From assembly GCA_004295565.1 (NCBI GenBank), contig AP019416.1, positions 434,001-498,000 of the forward strand: DNA of 64,000 bases, given 5' to 3'. The notes below the pieces were generated by a model. The model was not told the origin of the DNA and ran no database searches. It saw only the letters and a program-made list of their open reading frames with translations. Positions 21,541-32,616 of this stretch are shown one piece after another. The translations under genes and the position numbers were made by a program. Each line of letters begins with the position of its first letter. The stretch's first letter is position 1. This DNA comes from Vreelandella olivaria (GTDB lineage Bacteria > Pseudomonadota > Gammaproteobacteria > Pseudomonadales > Halomonadaceae).

Positions 21541-22943
21541 ATGTTCCAGAATCTAAGTGAGCGTCTTTCCCAGACGTTAAAGTCGATCAAGGGTCAGGCT
21601 CGCCTGACCGACGACAATATTAAAGATACCCTGCGCGAAGTACGCCGCGCACTGCTTGAGGCCGACGTAGCACTGCCGGTCATCAAGGCGTTTATCGAAC
21701 GTGTCCGCGAGCGGGCGGTTGGGCAGGAAGTATCTAAAAGCCTGTCGCCAGGCCAGCAGTTCGTCAAAATCGTCCAGCAGGAGCTGGAAGCGATTATGGG
21801 CGAAGCCAACGACGGCTTTGTGCTCAAGGGTTCCCCCCGCCGTTGTATTGATGGCTGGCTTACAGGGTGCGGGTAAAACCACCTCGGTGGCCAAGCTGGC
21901 CCGCTACCTGCGCGAGCGCGAGAAGAAGAAAGTCTTGGTAGTGTCGGCCGACGTTTATCGCCCGGCAGCCATCGACCAGCTCGAAACCCTGGCCAAAGAG
22001 GTCGAGGTGGATTTCTTCCCCTCGCACTCTGACCAGCAGCCGGTAGCGATTGCCGAAGCGGCTATCAAGCACGCCAAAATCCAGTTTCACGATGTAGTAC
22101 TGATCGATACCGCCGGTCGCCTGGCGATTGATGAAGCCATGATGGCGGAGATCCAGGCGCTGCATAAAGCGGTCTCGCCTCAGGAAACGCTGTTTGTCGT
22201 CGACGCCATGACCGGCCAGGACGCCGCCAATACCGCCAAGGCGTTCAGCGAAGCGCTGCCGCTAACCGGCGTGATCCTTACCAAAGCGGACGGTGATGCC
22301 CGCGGCGGTGCGGCGCTATCAGTACGTCACATTACCGGCAAGCCGATCAAGTTTATGGGTGTCGGTGAAAAGTCGACGCCCTGGAGCCCTTCCACCCAGA
22401 CCGTGTCGCCTCACGCATCCTGGGGATGGGCGACATGCTGTCGCTGATCGAGGAAGCCGAGCGCACCGTCGATAAGTCTAAAGCCGACAAGCTGGCCAAA
22501 AGGTCAAGAAAGGCGACGGCTTTGACCTGGAAGATTTCCGCGACCAGCTCCAGCAGCTCAAGAAAATGGGCGGTATGGGTGGTTTGTTAGGCAAGCTGCC
22601 CGGCATGGGCCAGATGGCCGAGATGGCCCAGGGCCCTGGGCCAGAGAAAGAGCTGGGTAAGCTGGAGGCGCTGATTAACTCCATGACGCCTAAAGAGCGC
22701 CGCAAACCCGATATTATCAACGGCTCGCGCAAACGCCGCATTGCTGCTGGCGCCGGCCTACAAGTGCCTGACCTGAACCGTCTGCTCAAGCAGCATAAGC
22801 AGATGCAGAAGATGATGAAGAAAGCCGGCCAGAAAGGCGGCATGCAGAAAATGATGCGTGGCATGTCCGGCATGATGGGCGGCGGTGGTGGCCCTGGTGG
22901 CATGGGCGGTATGGGCGGCCCCGGTGGATTGCCGCGGCGCTAA
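21541..22943 (+). CDS. ffh: Signal recognition particle protein Ffh
   Basis: About 467 residues after repair. The N domain opens with [19 protein letters not shown]. The GTPase G domain shows [10 protein letters not shown] (P-loop), [15 protein letters not shown] and MTGQDAANT. The Met-rich M domain binds 4.5S RNA and signal sequences ([23 protein letters not shown], and a run of GGMGGM at the end). It pairs with FtsY, which is also in this window. Frameshifts lie near 21835 (C run), 22372 and 22503 (AAAA expected to be AAAAA). The gene is essential, so these breaks must be errors. Confidence 0.95.
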
Positions 22944-23201
22944 AATGCCAATAGTGAAAGCGCTGATGCGCTGGCTGAGGTTGACGGTCTATGAGTTTTC
23001 TGGCTATCAGGCTTTCCAAGCCGAGCGCATTTGCGTAGAATGCGGCCTCTTCATGCGTGGGTGTTGCGTAAAATCGCGTCAATCGCGGTAGCAGCGCCAC
23101 TCAATGAAGGCCTTTATATAGCCTATAGCACGACGAGTGTTCCGGTAGCGGTTAGCGCTAACAACACACTCTCGTAACCTCAACCGAAGGATAGTTATCG
23201 T

Positions 23202-23449
23202 ATGGTTACCATTCGTTTGGCCCGTGGTGGCGCCAAGAAGCGTCCCTTTACCACCTGACCGTTACCGACTCGCGTAACGCTCGCGACGGTCGTTTCATCG
23301 AGCGTATCGGCTTCTTCAACCCGGTTGCCCGTGGTCAGGAAGAGCGTCTGCGCGTTGACCTAGACCGCGTTGTTCACTGGCAGAGCCAAGGCGCCCAGCT
23401 GTCTGGTCGTGTTGCTGAGCTGGTTAAAGAAGCACGCAAACAGGCCTAA
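23202..23449 (+). CDS. rpsP: 30S ribosomal protein S16
   Basis: About 82 residues after repair. It starts [16 protein letters not shown] and continues [25 protein letters not shown], the S16 signature. The frame breaks near 23250, where CCC-TTT-ACC needs a fourth T. It is first in the rpsP-rimM-trmD-rplS operon. The ribosome site is CGAAGGA, 11 bases upstream. It was probably missed by gene finders because the frameshift leaves only short pieces. Confidence 0.95.
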
Positions 23450-23524
23450 GCCTGCCTTTGGGTCTTGTTGTTCGAGACTTGTTGCGTGAGAAAGAAAGTG
23501 AGTGCTGGGTAGCTGAGGTCGTCG

Positions 23525-24069
23525 ATGACGCGTTTTGAAAATAGCCAAACTGACGACACGCATGTGGTGCTAGGCAAGCTGACTAGCCCTTATGGGGTGA
23601 AAGGTTGGCTCAAGGTGTACTCCTACACTAGCCCAATGGACAGCATTCTTGAGTACCCGGAATGGTGGGTGCGCCAAGGTGAAATACTGAAGCGCATAAG
23701 CATTGTTCAGGGGCGTCGGCAGGGCAAGGGAATTGTAGTGCAACTTGAAGGGGTCGATGACCGTAGTGCGGCGGAAGCATTAGCCCAAACGGACATCCTG
23801 ATGCCCAAAGAAGCGCTGCCCGAGCTTTCCGACGATGAGTATTATTGGCATGAGCTTGAAGGCATGGCGGTCTTCACTCAGGCTGGCGAACGGCTAGGGC
23901 GGGTCAGCTACCTGTTTGAAACCGGCGCCAACGATGTCATGGTGGTTCGCGGCGATTCAGACTCAATCGACAAGCGTGAGCGACTGCTGCCATTTTGCCA
24001 GACGATGTCATCATCGAAATCAGTTCCCAAGAGGGCCGCATGGTCGTCGATTGGGATCCTGAGTTTTGA
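23525..24069 (+). CDS. rimM: 16S rRNA processing protein RimM
   Basis: About 182 residues. The N-terminal RimM domain ([22 protein letters not shown]) is followed by the PRC-barrel domain ([33 protein letters not shown] in part). RimM binds S19 and helps 30S head maturation. The frame breaks near 23993, where CCATTTTGCC needs one more T; the repaired end is [17 protein letters not shown] and stops at 24069. It overlaps the trmD start by 4 bases (TTGA). Confidence 0.93.
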
Positions 24070-24932
24070 CCAAACGTATGAACAGTTTGAGCAGTGATGC
24101 ATCGACCGACTCAACTGAGTTGGAGAGTGGCAACGCGCCGGAAACGGCGAGCGAAGCAGCAGCGCCAGCGATGTGGATAGGTGTAGTCTCGTTGTTTCCC
24201 GAGATGTTTGACGCGTTAACGCAACAGGGCGTGGTCGGCAGAGCGGTAGAGAAACAGCGTATTGCACTGGAATTTTGGAATCCGCGAGATTACGCCACTG
24301 ACCGCCACCGCAGCGTCGATGACCGCCCCTATGGTGGCGGTCCAGGCATGTTGATGAAGGTCGACACCCTGCGCGCAGCGATCTTTGCGGCCCGGGAGCG
24401 GGCGCAGCAAGCCACCGGCTTAAAGCCGACGGTGATCTACCTTTCGCCCCAGGGGCGTAAGCTGGATCAGCAAGGCGTTCAAGCACTGGCATCCGCCGGG
24501 CCTTTAGTGGTCGTGGCAGGGCGCTATGAAGGCATTGATGAACGCGTGGTGGAGAGTGACATTGATGAAGAGTGGTCGATTGGTGACTATGTACTGAGCG
24601 GCGGTGAGCTGCCGGCGATGGTGCTGATCGATGCAGCGGCAAGGCTGATTCCCGGTGTACTGGGTCATCAGGATTCCGCTATCGAAGACTCGTTTAATGA
24701 CGGTCTGTTAGACTGCCCGCACTATACCCGTCCAGAAGTCATCGACGGGCGCCAGGTGCCGGATGTGCTGTTAAGCGGTAATCATGCAGCCATCAAACGC
24801 TGGCGATTAAAGCAGTCATTAGGCCGGACATGGCAGCGCCGTCCAGACCTGTTGGAAGGGCGCACGTTAGATGTCGAACAGCGCAAGCTGTTGAACGAGT
24901 TTATCGAAGAACACGCTCTGTCTACTAAGTAG
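24066..24932 (+). CDS. trmD: tRNA (guanine37-N1)-methyltransferase TrmD
   Basis: Intact. The conserved core begins [25 protein letters not shown] and includes the SPOUT knot motifs [26 protein letters not shown] and [25 protein letters not shown]. It methylates G37 of tRNAs reading CNN codons and prevents +1 frameshifting. The frame runs about 35 residues ahead of the core, acidic and Ser/Thr-rich. TTG 24066 (overlapping rimM) or ATG 24078 would include this extension. A start at the core ATG 24171 is the alternative. Confidence 0.93.
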   Translation: MTKRMNSLSSDASTDSTELESGNAPETASEAAAPAMWIGVVSLFPEMFDALTQQGVVGRAVEKQRIALEFWNPRDYATDRHRSVDDRPYGGGPGMLMKVDTLRAAIFAARERAQQATGLKPTVIYLSPQGRKLDQQGVQALASAGPLVVVAGRYEGIDERVVESDIDEEWSIGDYVLSGGELPAMVLIDAAARLIPGVLGHQDSAIEDSFNDGLLDCPHYTRPEVIDGRQVPDVLLSGNHAAIKRWRLKQSLGRTWQRRPDLLEGRTLDVEQRKLLNEFIEEHALSTK

Positions 24933-25092
24933 TGTGTTTCAGCTACCTAGATCAGAGCGGCGGTGCAGGGCGAAAAAGCGCACCTGTGTCACCCATAACG
25001 ACTCCCGCGTAGCTCGTTTCGAGCGCCGGGATCACGGCTTCCGCCACCCATGATAGAGCGGTCAAGCCAACACGTTATTCAGGAGTATGATG

Positions 25093-25448
25093 ATGAGCAG
25101 CAAAAGCAAAGTGATCCAGGCGATCGAATCTGAGCAAATGGGTAAGGAAATTCCTACCTTTGCCCCCGGCGACACCATTGTCGTTCAGGTAAAAGTAAAG
25201 AAGGCACTCGCGAGCGTCTGCAGGCGTTTGAAGGTGTGGTCATTGGTAAGCGTAACCGTGGCCTGAACTCCGCTTTCACCGTGCGTAAAATTTCTCACGG
25301 TGTTGGCGTTGAGCGTACCTTCCAGACCTACAGCCCGCTGGTTGACTCGATCGAAGTCAAGCGTCGCGGTGACGTGCGTCAAGCCAAGCTTTACTACCTG
25401 CGCGAGCGCAGCGGTCGTTCTGCACGTATCAAGGAAAAGCTGGCTTAA
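25093..25448 (+). CDS. rplS: 50S ribosomal protein L19
   Basis: About 119 residues after repair. It begins [20 protein letters not shown], continues [30 protein letters not shown] in register, then [25 protein letters not shown]. Of three consecutive ATGs (25087, 25090, 25093) the last gives the best spacing (7 bases) from AGGAG. The frame breaks near 25200, where GTAAAGAAGG should be GTAAAAGAAGG. It lies 160 bp after trmD and is last in the operon, followed by a terminator. Confidence 0.95.
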
Positions 25449-25499
25449 ACGCCTCTGTTCCTCGGGCGCACGCTGTTGGCGTTGCGCCCGGATACCAAG

Positions 25500-25530
25500 A
25501 CCCCGTCACCGCTTTGCGGGGCGGGGTTTT
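25500..25530 (+). terminator. Rho-independent terminator after rplS
   Basis: ACCCCG pairs with CGGGGT, followed by TTTTGTTT. A second GC-rich hairpin (GGGCGCA...TGCGCCC) lies just upstream at 25464-25489. Confidence 0.8.
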
Positions 25531-25571
25531 GTTTATGCCGCTCAATAAAAGTGGCTGGAGGTGACTAACCT

Positions 25572-26453
25572 ATGAGCGTTATCGATGCCTTTTTAGATGC
25601 TCTCTGGCTTGAGCAGGGCGCCAGCGATCATACGTTAGCCGCCTATCGGCGTGATTTAACCGCCTGGCAGAGCCACCTGGAGAGCCACGGCGAAGCCCTC
25701 TTGGCGCCGCCGCCGGAGCGCCTCAGTGAATGGCTGGCCAGCCGCCGGGAGGAAGGCTATCAGCTGCGCAGCAATGCCCGGCTACTGTCGACGCTGCGCA
25801 GCTTCTACCGCTGGGGGCGTTTAAATAATCAGGTGGAGAGCGATCCGCTCACCGATATCAAGCTACCCCGCGTCATACCTGGTTTGCCGAACACCTTGGA
25901 AGAGGATGAGGTAGAGCGCCTATTGATGGCGCCGGATACCGATACCCCGCTGGGCGTCCGCGACCGCGCCATGCTGGAGTTACTCTATGCCTGTGGTCTG
26001 CGTGTCTCTGAACTGGTGGGGCTGACCGGCGATGCGGTTAATTTAAGCCAAAACGTGGTGCGGGTGCGCGGTAAAGGCGATAAAGACCGTTTGGTGCCCA
26101 TGGGAGAAGAGGCGGCGGATTGGCTGGCGCACTATATGCAGAGCGCACGGCTGGCGCTAATGAGCGACCCGACCCGGCCAGCGCTGTTTCCTGGCCGGGG
26201 CGATAAAGCCATGACCCGGCAAACCTTTTGGCACCGGATTAAGGTGCATGCAATAACAGCCGGGATTACTCGACCACTGTCGCCACATACACTTCGCCAT
26301 GCATTTGCTACCCATTTATTGAATCATGGGGCCAATTTGCGGGTCGTACAGCTGCTGCTGGGTCATAGCGACCTGTCGACGACCCAAATTTATACCCATG
26401 TAGCCCAGGCGCGCTTGGAAAGCCTACATGCAGAACATCACCCAAGAGGCTGA
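25572..26453 (+). CDS. xerD: Site-specific tyrosine recombinase XerD
   Basis: Intact, 293 residues. The N-terminal SAM-like DNA-binding domain (SDHTLAAYRRDLTAW) is followed by the catalytic domain with Arg in ACGLRVSELVGL, Lys in VRGKGDKDRLVP, HTLRHAFATH (His-x-x-Arg), LLGHSDLSTTQIYTH (His and the Tyr nucleophile). With XerC it resolves chromosome dimers at dif. It lies upstream of dsbC, hom and thrC, the order found in Pseudomonas and relatives, which supports XerD over XerC. Confidence 0.95.
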   Translation: MSVIDAFLDALWLEQGASDHTLAAYRRDLTAWQSHLESHGEALLAPPPERLSEWLASRREEGYQLRSNARLLSTLRSFYRWGRLNNQVESDPLTDIKLPRVIPGLPNTLEEDEVERLLMAPDTDTPLGVRDRAMLELLYACGLRVSELVGLTGDAVNLSQNVVRVRGKGDKDRLVPMGEEAADWLAHYMQSARLALMSDPTRPALFPGRGDKAMTRQTFWHRIKVHAITAGITRPLSPHTLRHAFATHLLNHGANLRVVQLLLGHSDLSTTQIYTHVAQARLESLHAEHHPRG

Positions 26454-26457
26454 ATTG

Positions 26458-27229
26458 ATGATGCGTCAACGCCGTTTTGTAGTATCTCCTTTAGTAACAC
26501 CTGTCTCACTGCTGACGTGCCTGTTAACCGTCAGCCTGTTACCTTCCGTTGCCCAGGCGGACGAGGTGGCTGATCGACTTGCTGAATCGCTGAGTGTTAA
26601 TGGTCAGAAAATGCCGGTGGAAACGGTCACTGAGACACCCATGGCGGGCGTCTATCATGTGCGGCTGGAGAGTGGCGAATCCTTCTACTCCAACGCTGAT
26701 GGCAGTCACTTCCTGGTCGGCGACCTGTACGAAAATGCCGATGAAGGGCTGGTCAATTTGACCGAACAAGAGCAGAACCAAGAACGTGCCGATGCATTGG
26801 CAGCCGTACCTGACGATGAGTTGGTGGTCTTCCGTGGTGCCGATGAACCGAAAGCCACTATAACGGTGTTTACTGACCCTACCTGCCCCTACTGCGCGCG
26901 GTTACACGATACCATTCCGGAGTTGAACGAACGCGGTATTGCCGTTCACTATATGGCGTTTCCTCGTGCGGGCATGGGCAGCCAAGCGGCCACCACGCTG
27001 CAGCAGGTGTGGTGCTCGGATAACCGCAGCGAAGCGATGACCCAAGCCAAAGAGGGTGAGGCGATTTCCAGCGCAGCAGACTGCGACAATCCGGTGGCGG
27101 GGCAGTATGATCTGGGTAAGGCGCTGGGCGTACAGGGCACGCCGGCGATTATTTTGCCCAATGGGCAAATGGTGCCGGGTTTGTGCCCCCGAGCGGCTCT
27201 CTGCCATGTTAGGCTTGGATGACGCATAA
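26458..27229 (+). CDS. dsbC: Thiol:disulfide interchange protein DsbC
   Basis: About 257 residues. A signal peptide ends near VAQADEV. The N-terminal dimerisation domain includes VYHVRLESGESFYSNADGSH in part. The thioredoxin domain carries the CPYC active site (DPTCPYCARLH), YMAFPRAGMGS and the cis-Pro loop GVQGTPAIILPNG. It isomerises wrong disulfides in the periplasm. The frame changes near 27184, where GTTTGTGCCCCCGAG is short by two bases overall; the repaired end is ERLSAMLGLDDA. AAGAGG 10 bases upstream supports the ATG at 26458. Confidence 0.92.
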
Positions 27230-27339
27230 CGTCACCTCCAAAGATAAAGCAAAACGCTGAGACACGGTCTTTAAGATCGACTTCAACACCGTAATTAAGG
27301 CCAGCACCACCAGGTGCATAACACGAAAGGGGAAGTATT

Positions 27340-28655
27340 TTGAAACCGGTAAGAGTAGGTATTTGTGGTCTAGGTACTGTCGGTGGCGGCACCTTTAACG
27401 TATTGACTCGCAACGCTGATGATATTGCGCGTCGTGCTGGCCGCCCTATTGTGATTGAGCAGGTTGCTCACCGCAGTATTCATCCTGACTGCGATATTAC
27501 CGGCATCAATGCCACCTCCGATGTGTTTGAAGTGGCGACCAATCCCAATGTGGATGTCCTGGTGGAGCTCATAGGCGGTTACGATATCGCCCGCGAGCTG
27601 GTGCTCACCGCCATTGAAAATGGTAAGCACGTGGTCACTGCCAACAAGGCGCTGATTGCCGTGCACGGCAACGAAATCTTCAAGGCCGCTCATGAAAAGG
27701 GCGTCATCGTGGCGTTTGAGGCCGCGGTGGCCGGCGGTATCCCTGTCATTAAATCGCTGCGCGAAGGCCTGGGTGCCAACCGCATCGAGTGGGTGGCGGG
27801 CATTATCAACGGCACCGGCAACTATATCCTTACCCATATGCGCGATGAAGGCCGCGCCTTTGAAGACGTGCTCGCAGAAGCCCAGGCGCTAGGCTACGCC
27901 GAGTCCGATCCCACCTTTGACGTGGAAGGTATCGATGCCGCGCACAAGCTGACGATTTTGGCCTCAATTGCCTACGGCGTGCCGCTGCAGTTCGAGAAAG
28001 CCTTCACCGAAGGTATCTCGCGGATTACCGCGGAAGACGTCGAGCAGGCCGACAATCTAGGCTATGTGATCAAGCACCTGGGTATTTCCAAGCGTACCGA
28101 TCAAGGCCTGGAACTGCGGGTTCACCCTACGCTGATTCCTAAAGAGCGTCTGCTGGCCAATGTTCATGGCGTAAAAATGCCATCGCGGTGATGGGCGATG
28201 CGGTAGGGCCGACGCTCTACTACGGTGCCGGCGCGGGTGCAGAGCCGACCGCTTCAGCGGTGGTGGCCGATTTACTCGACGTGGCGCGGGATATCTCCAC
28301 CGAGCACCGCTACCGGGTGCCGTACCTGGCGTTTAGCGGCATCGACGAAGATGTCAGCCAACTGCCCATCATGCCGATGGAAGATATCATCACGGCCTAC
28401 TACCTGCGCCTGCTGGCGGTGGATCGCCCCGGCGTGTTGGCGCGGGTGGCCACGATTCTATCTGAGCAGGGCATCTCGATCGAGGCACTGATTCAGAAAG
28501 AGGCGACCGAAGGCGAGCTGGTGCCGATCATTCTGCTCACACACCGTACCAAAGAGAAGCAGATGAACGCAGCGATTCGCGAAATCGAATCCATGGCCGA
28601 TATTGCGGGCCCCGTCACGCGTATTCGCGTGGAAAGCTTGAGTGAAGGGGAGTAA
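27340..28655 (+). CDS. hom: Homoserine dehydrogenase
   Basis: About 438 residues. The NAD(P)-binding motif GLGTVGGGT opens the protein. VTANKALIAVHG and GGIPVIKSLREGL follow, then the catalytic region with INGTGNYILTHM and ESDPTFDVEGIDAAHKLTI (Asp/Lys active site). A C-terminal ACT domain (LLAVDRPGVLARVATILSEQGISIEAL) senses threonine. It reduces aspartate semialdehyde to homoserine. The start is TTG with AAAGGGGA upstream. The frame breaks near 28175, where GTAAAAATGCC needs one more A. thrC follows after 6 bp. Confidence 0.96.
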
Positions 28656-28661
28656 GCCTAG

Positions 28662-30049
28662 ATGCGCTATATCAGTACGCGCGGGCAGGCGCCCGCGCTC
28701 TCCTTTGAAGAAGTGGTGCTCACCGGTATGGCCAGCGACGGCGGCCTCTATGTGCCGGAAACAATGCCTGAGTTCTCCCGGGAAGAGCTGGCCGACATGG
28801 CCGGGCTCTCCTATGCGGAAATCGCCTTTAGGGTGATGAAGCCGTTTGTGAACGGTGAGATCGACGACGAGACCTTCCGCAACATCGTGACCGAGGCCTA
28901 CGCGACCTTTAATCACGACGCGGTGCTGCCGCTCAAACAGCTGGATGCCAATCACTTCCTGCTTGAGCAGTTTCATGGCCCGACGCTGGCGTTTAAAGAC
29001 GTAGCGCTACAGCTGCTCGGCCGCCTGCTCGATCATTTTTTGAAAAAGCGCGGCGAGCGTGCGGTGATCATGGGCGCGACCTCCGGCGATACCGGCTCAG
29101 CGGCGATTGAGGGCTGTCGCCACTGCGACAACCTGGATATCTTTATCCTGCACCCGCACAACCGGGTCTCGGAAGTACAGCGCCGGCAAATGACCTCGGT
29201 GCTGGCCAATAACGTCTTTAATATTGCCATTGAGGGCAATTTTGACGACGCCCAGGCGATGGTCAAAGCCAGCTTTGCCGACCAGTCGTTCTCAACGGCA
29301 CGCGCCTGGTCGCGGTGAACTCGATTAACTGGGCGCGCATTATGGCGCAGATCGTTTACTACATCGCCTCCGGCGTTGCGCTGGGCGCGCCCCATCGAGA
29401 AGTGAGCTTCTGCGTACCGTCGGCTAACTTCGGCAACGTGTTTGCGGGCTACATGGCCTATAAAATGGGCTTGCCGGTGAAGCAGTTCATCATCGCCACC
29501 AACGCCAACGATATTCTGCACCGCACCCTGGCTGCCAACGACTTCTCCAAAAAAGAGCTGGCGGCTACTTTAGCGCCCTCCATGGATATCGTGGTGTCGT
29601 CTAACTTTGAACGCCTGCTGTTTGACGCCTACGACCGCGATGGTTTGGCCGTCGCGGCGCTGCTTGAGCGCTTTCAGCAGGAGCCCACGGCGCTGGCCGA
29701 TGCGCCGCTGGCCAAGCTGCGCGAGAAGTTCTCCAGCCACAGCGTGGACGATGCGACGATTCTGGAAGTGATTCGCGATGCCCACAAGCGCACCGGCGAA
29801 ATGCTCGACCCGCACACCGCCACCGGCTATCGCGCCGCCGAGCGTGCCCGGGCCGATCAGTCAACGCCGATGATAACGCTGGCCACTGCGCACCCGGCTA
29901 AATTTGCCGAGGCCGTTGTGAAGGCGGGCTTCCTGGGCGTGCCGCTACCGCCGCATATGGAAGACCTGATTGAGCGCGAAGAGCGCTACACCGTGCTGCC
30001 TGCCGAGCTTGCTGCCGTGCAGCAGTTTGTTGTGGAAAATCGCCGTTGA
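28662..30049 (+). CDS. thrC: Threonine synthase
   Basis: About 463 residues. It begins MRYISTRGQAPALSFEEVVLTG. The pyridoxal-phosphate Lys lies in GPTLAFKDVALQLLG, and GATSGDTGSAAIEG is the phosphate-binding loop. It converts O-phosphohomoserine to threonine and follows hom directly. The frame breaks near 29295, where CAGTCGTTCTCAACGG needs one more base to read SFLNGTRLVAVNSINWARIM. Confidence 0.96.
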
Positions 30050-30066
30050 AGGCCCGTTCGTTGAAA

Positions 30067-31879
30067 TGCCGATGACCTCCGTCACCGACTTACCCCAGGA
30101 TGTGCGCTCCTCTCGCTCAATCGGGCTGTGTTTAGAGCCTCGTCCGGTGGACGAGGCGCTCTATGCCCGTGCCCAGGCGGAGGGGCTAAGCGAACTGCAG
30201 GCGCGTTTGCTGGCCTCGCGCTTACCGGGCTACAGCGGTGAGTTGCTACCGTTAATCTCGCCCAGCCTGCGCTATCTGGCTCATCCGGAGAAGCTTGCCG
30301 ACGGTCGCCGGGCCGCTGAGCGTATTGCTCAGGCGGTCACGGAGGGTGAGGCGATCGGTATTCTTACCGACTACGATGTGGACGGTATTACCTCCCACGT
30401 AGTGATTCGGCGCACCCTGGTAGAGTTGTTTGGGGTACCGGAAGGCAAGCTGCACAGCCTGATTGGCCACCGTATTCACGATGGCTACGGCATTAGTCTG
30501 CCATTGGTAGAGCGTACCCTGGCGCAAAAGCCGTTTCCTACCCTGGTGATTACCGCCGATTGTGGCAGCAGTGATGAGCCGCGTATCGCGCGCTTAAAAG
30601 CCGCGGGTATCGATGTGGTGGTCAGCGACCACCATGCACTACCCATTGAGGGGCCGCCAGCTTCCGCCTATGCCTGCGTTAATCCCACCCGTGATGACTG
30701 TGATTACCCCGACAAAACCATCGCCGGGTGTATGGTGGCGTGGCTGTTGATGTCACTGGCTCGCGGCGTGCTGATTGAGTGGGGGCGCTGTCAGGCTCCA
30801 CACCCAAGCTGTCGCCCTGGCTCTCTTACGTAGCGCTGGGCACGGTCGCCGATTGTGTCTCTGGGCGGTAGCCCTGCTAACCGCGCGGTGGTCAATCAAG
30901 GCTTAAAGCTGATCAATCGTATGGAGGCGGCGTGCTGGCGTGCGATGGCCACGCGCCTGGGCGCCGACAGCGTACCGTTTAACGCCGAGACGCTAGCGTT
31001 TCAGATGGGGCCACGCATCAATGCCCGTTCGCGGCTAGACGACCCCTATGCGGCGTTGCACTTTATGTTGGCCGAGAACGATGGGGTCGCCAATCGCCAG
31101 CTGGATGTGCTGGATCAGGATAACCAGTCCCGCAAAGCCATTGAGGCCGATATGGCCGCCGAGGCGCGCACTTGCTACAGCAGCGCTGGACGCCGATGAG
31201 CCCGCCGTGGTGGTGCTGCTGGAAGATGGCCACCCTGGCGTACAGGGTATCGTCGCCTCGCGGTTGGTGCAGGCTTATGGACGCCCAGCGCTGGTGCTTA
31301 CCCAAGCCTCGGCACCGGGCATGCTCACCGGTTCTGGCCGCTCCATTGATGGGCTGCACCTGCGGGATGCCCTACAGCGCACCTTTGAGATTGCTCCCCA
31401 GGCGTTACCGCGCTTTGGCGGCCATAGTGGCGCGGCAGGGGTGGGCGTGCCACGGGATCAGCTTGACGCCTTTAAAGCGGCTTTCTTGAGGGCCGTAGGC
31501 GAACAGCTGGCGGGACGAACGCTCTATCCGCGCCTCTGGACGGATGGTGAGCTCTCCACGGCGCAGCTTTCGCTGACCACCTTGCAGGAGATCGAAACCC
31601 TTGGCCCCTACGGGCGTGAATTCGACCCGCCGCTGTTTGAGGGGCGTTTTATCGTCGAAGCGTTGCGCCCGGTGGGCGCCGAAGGCTCCCACCTGATGCT
31701 AGAGCTCTCCACCGGCCCGGTAACCTGCAAAGCGATCTGGTTTCGCGCCCCAACGCCGGGGGGAACTGCCTGGGTTTAACGTCGGTGATACGCTGCACTG
31801 TGCTTACAAGCTCAACCGCAACCGCTGGCGCGGGCGGGAGACGCTGCAATTAATGGTCGAGCACGCCAGCGCCATTTAA
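30067..31879 (+). CDS. recJ: Single-stranded-DNA-specific exonuclease RecJ
   Basis: About 605 residues. It contains the DHH phosphoesterase motifs: DYDVDGITS (motif I), VITADCGS (motif II), VVSDHHAL (motif III), the NARSRLDDP segment and the DHHA1 domain motif GGHSGAAGVGV. The OB-like C-terminus includes KAIWFRA. RecJ degrades single-stranded DNA 5' to 3' in RecF-type recombination and mismatch repair. Frameshifts lie near 30787, 30857, 31182 and 31765, next to G or C runs. It follows thrC by 17 bp. Confidence 0.93.
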
Positions 31880-31909
31880 ACCTCATAACTGTTCAAGTAA
31901 GGACGCCCC

Positions 31910-32538
31910 ATGCGCGTGGAAGATTTATCCCAGGATCCGCATCGGCCCTATGAAGATGTGATGGCGATGCTGCTGGGCACCTTCTTTGTCGCCCTGGGGT
32001 GACCTTTTATACCCATGCGGTGCTATTGACCGGCAGCACGGCGGGCTTAGCATTGTTGTTGAGCTATATGACCGGCAGCATTACCGGCTGGGGCTTTGGG
32101 GTTTACTTTTTTGCCATTAACCTGCCGTTTTACTACCTGGCGGTGAAGCGGATGGGCTGGAGTTTTACCCTGCGCACCTTTGCCGCCATCGGCCTGGTAT
32201 CGCTGTTTTCCGAGCTCACTCAAGGCTGGGTGCAGTTTGCCAACGTGCCCTCGCTTTACGCCGCTTTAATGGGCGGCGCGCTGATGGGCATCGGCATGCT
32301 GATGCTGTTTCGCCACCGCACCAGCCTGGGCGGTATCAATATCCTCGCGCTCTACCTGCAGGATAAACACGGCCTGCGTGCAGGCTACGTTCAACTCGCC
32401 ATCGATGGCGTTATCCTGTTGATTGCGCTGACCCAACTGCCGTTGGATCGCGTGGGCTACTCGGTACTGGGCGCGCTGACACTCAACCTAATCATCGCCC
32501 TGAACCATAAGCCAGGGCGTTATATTGGGGTGAGCTAA
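31910..32538 (+). CDS. YitT-family (DUF161) membrane protein
   Basis: About 209 residues and strongly hydrophobic, with five or six transmembrane helices (for example LLLGTFFVALGVTFYTHA, GSTAGLALLLSYMTG and DRVGYSVLGALTLNLIIALN). The TGSTAGLALLLS and RTSLGGINILALYLQ stretches match the YitT family, whose function is not established. The frame breaks near 31998, where CTGGGGTGACC needs one more G. ATG 31910 lies 8 bases after AAGGA. Confidence 0.8.
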
Positions 32539-32544
32539 AAACGT

Positions 32545-32616
32545 TTAGCCAAGCCAGAACCACCACACAATCAGCGCGATGAGACCCAGCCCCGCCAAGT
32601 TGATCAGTAAACTCAT
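32545..32616 (-). CDS. 23-residue single-span membrane microprotein coupled to copA
   Basis: The small frame encodes [20 protein letters not shown] followed by WLG: one predicted transmembrane helix with a Trp-rich end and almost no charge. Its ATG overlaps the copA stop by 4 bases (ATGA), the coupling seen elsewhere in this window. AGGAGGAAGCC just upstream (on the minus strand) is a strong ribosome site. It is the last gene of the merR-copA unit. Similar Leu/Ile-rich, WWFW-containing segments begin some cupredoxin-like proteins near copper ATPases; this parallel is from memory and uncertain. Function unknown. Confidence 0.6.
   Translation of the reverse strand: MSLLINLAGLGLIALIVWWFWLG

Noticed and set aside
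21541-22943. Pseudogene call for ffh and other housekeeping genes
   Set aside because: These genes are essential and their motifs are fully conserved on both sides of each break; sequencing error is the simpler explanation.
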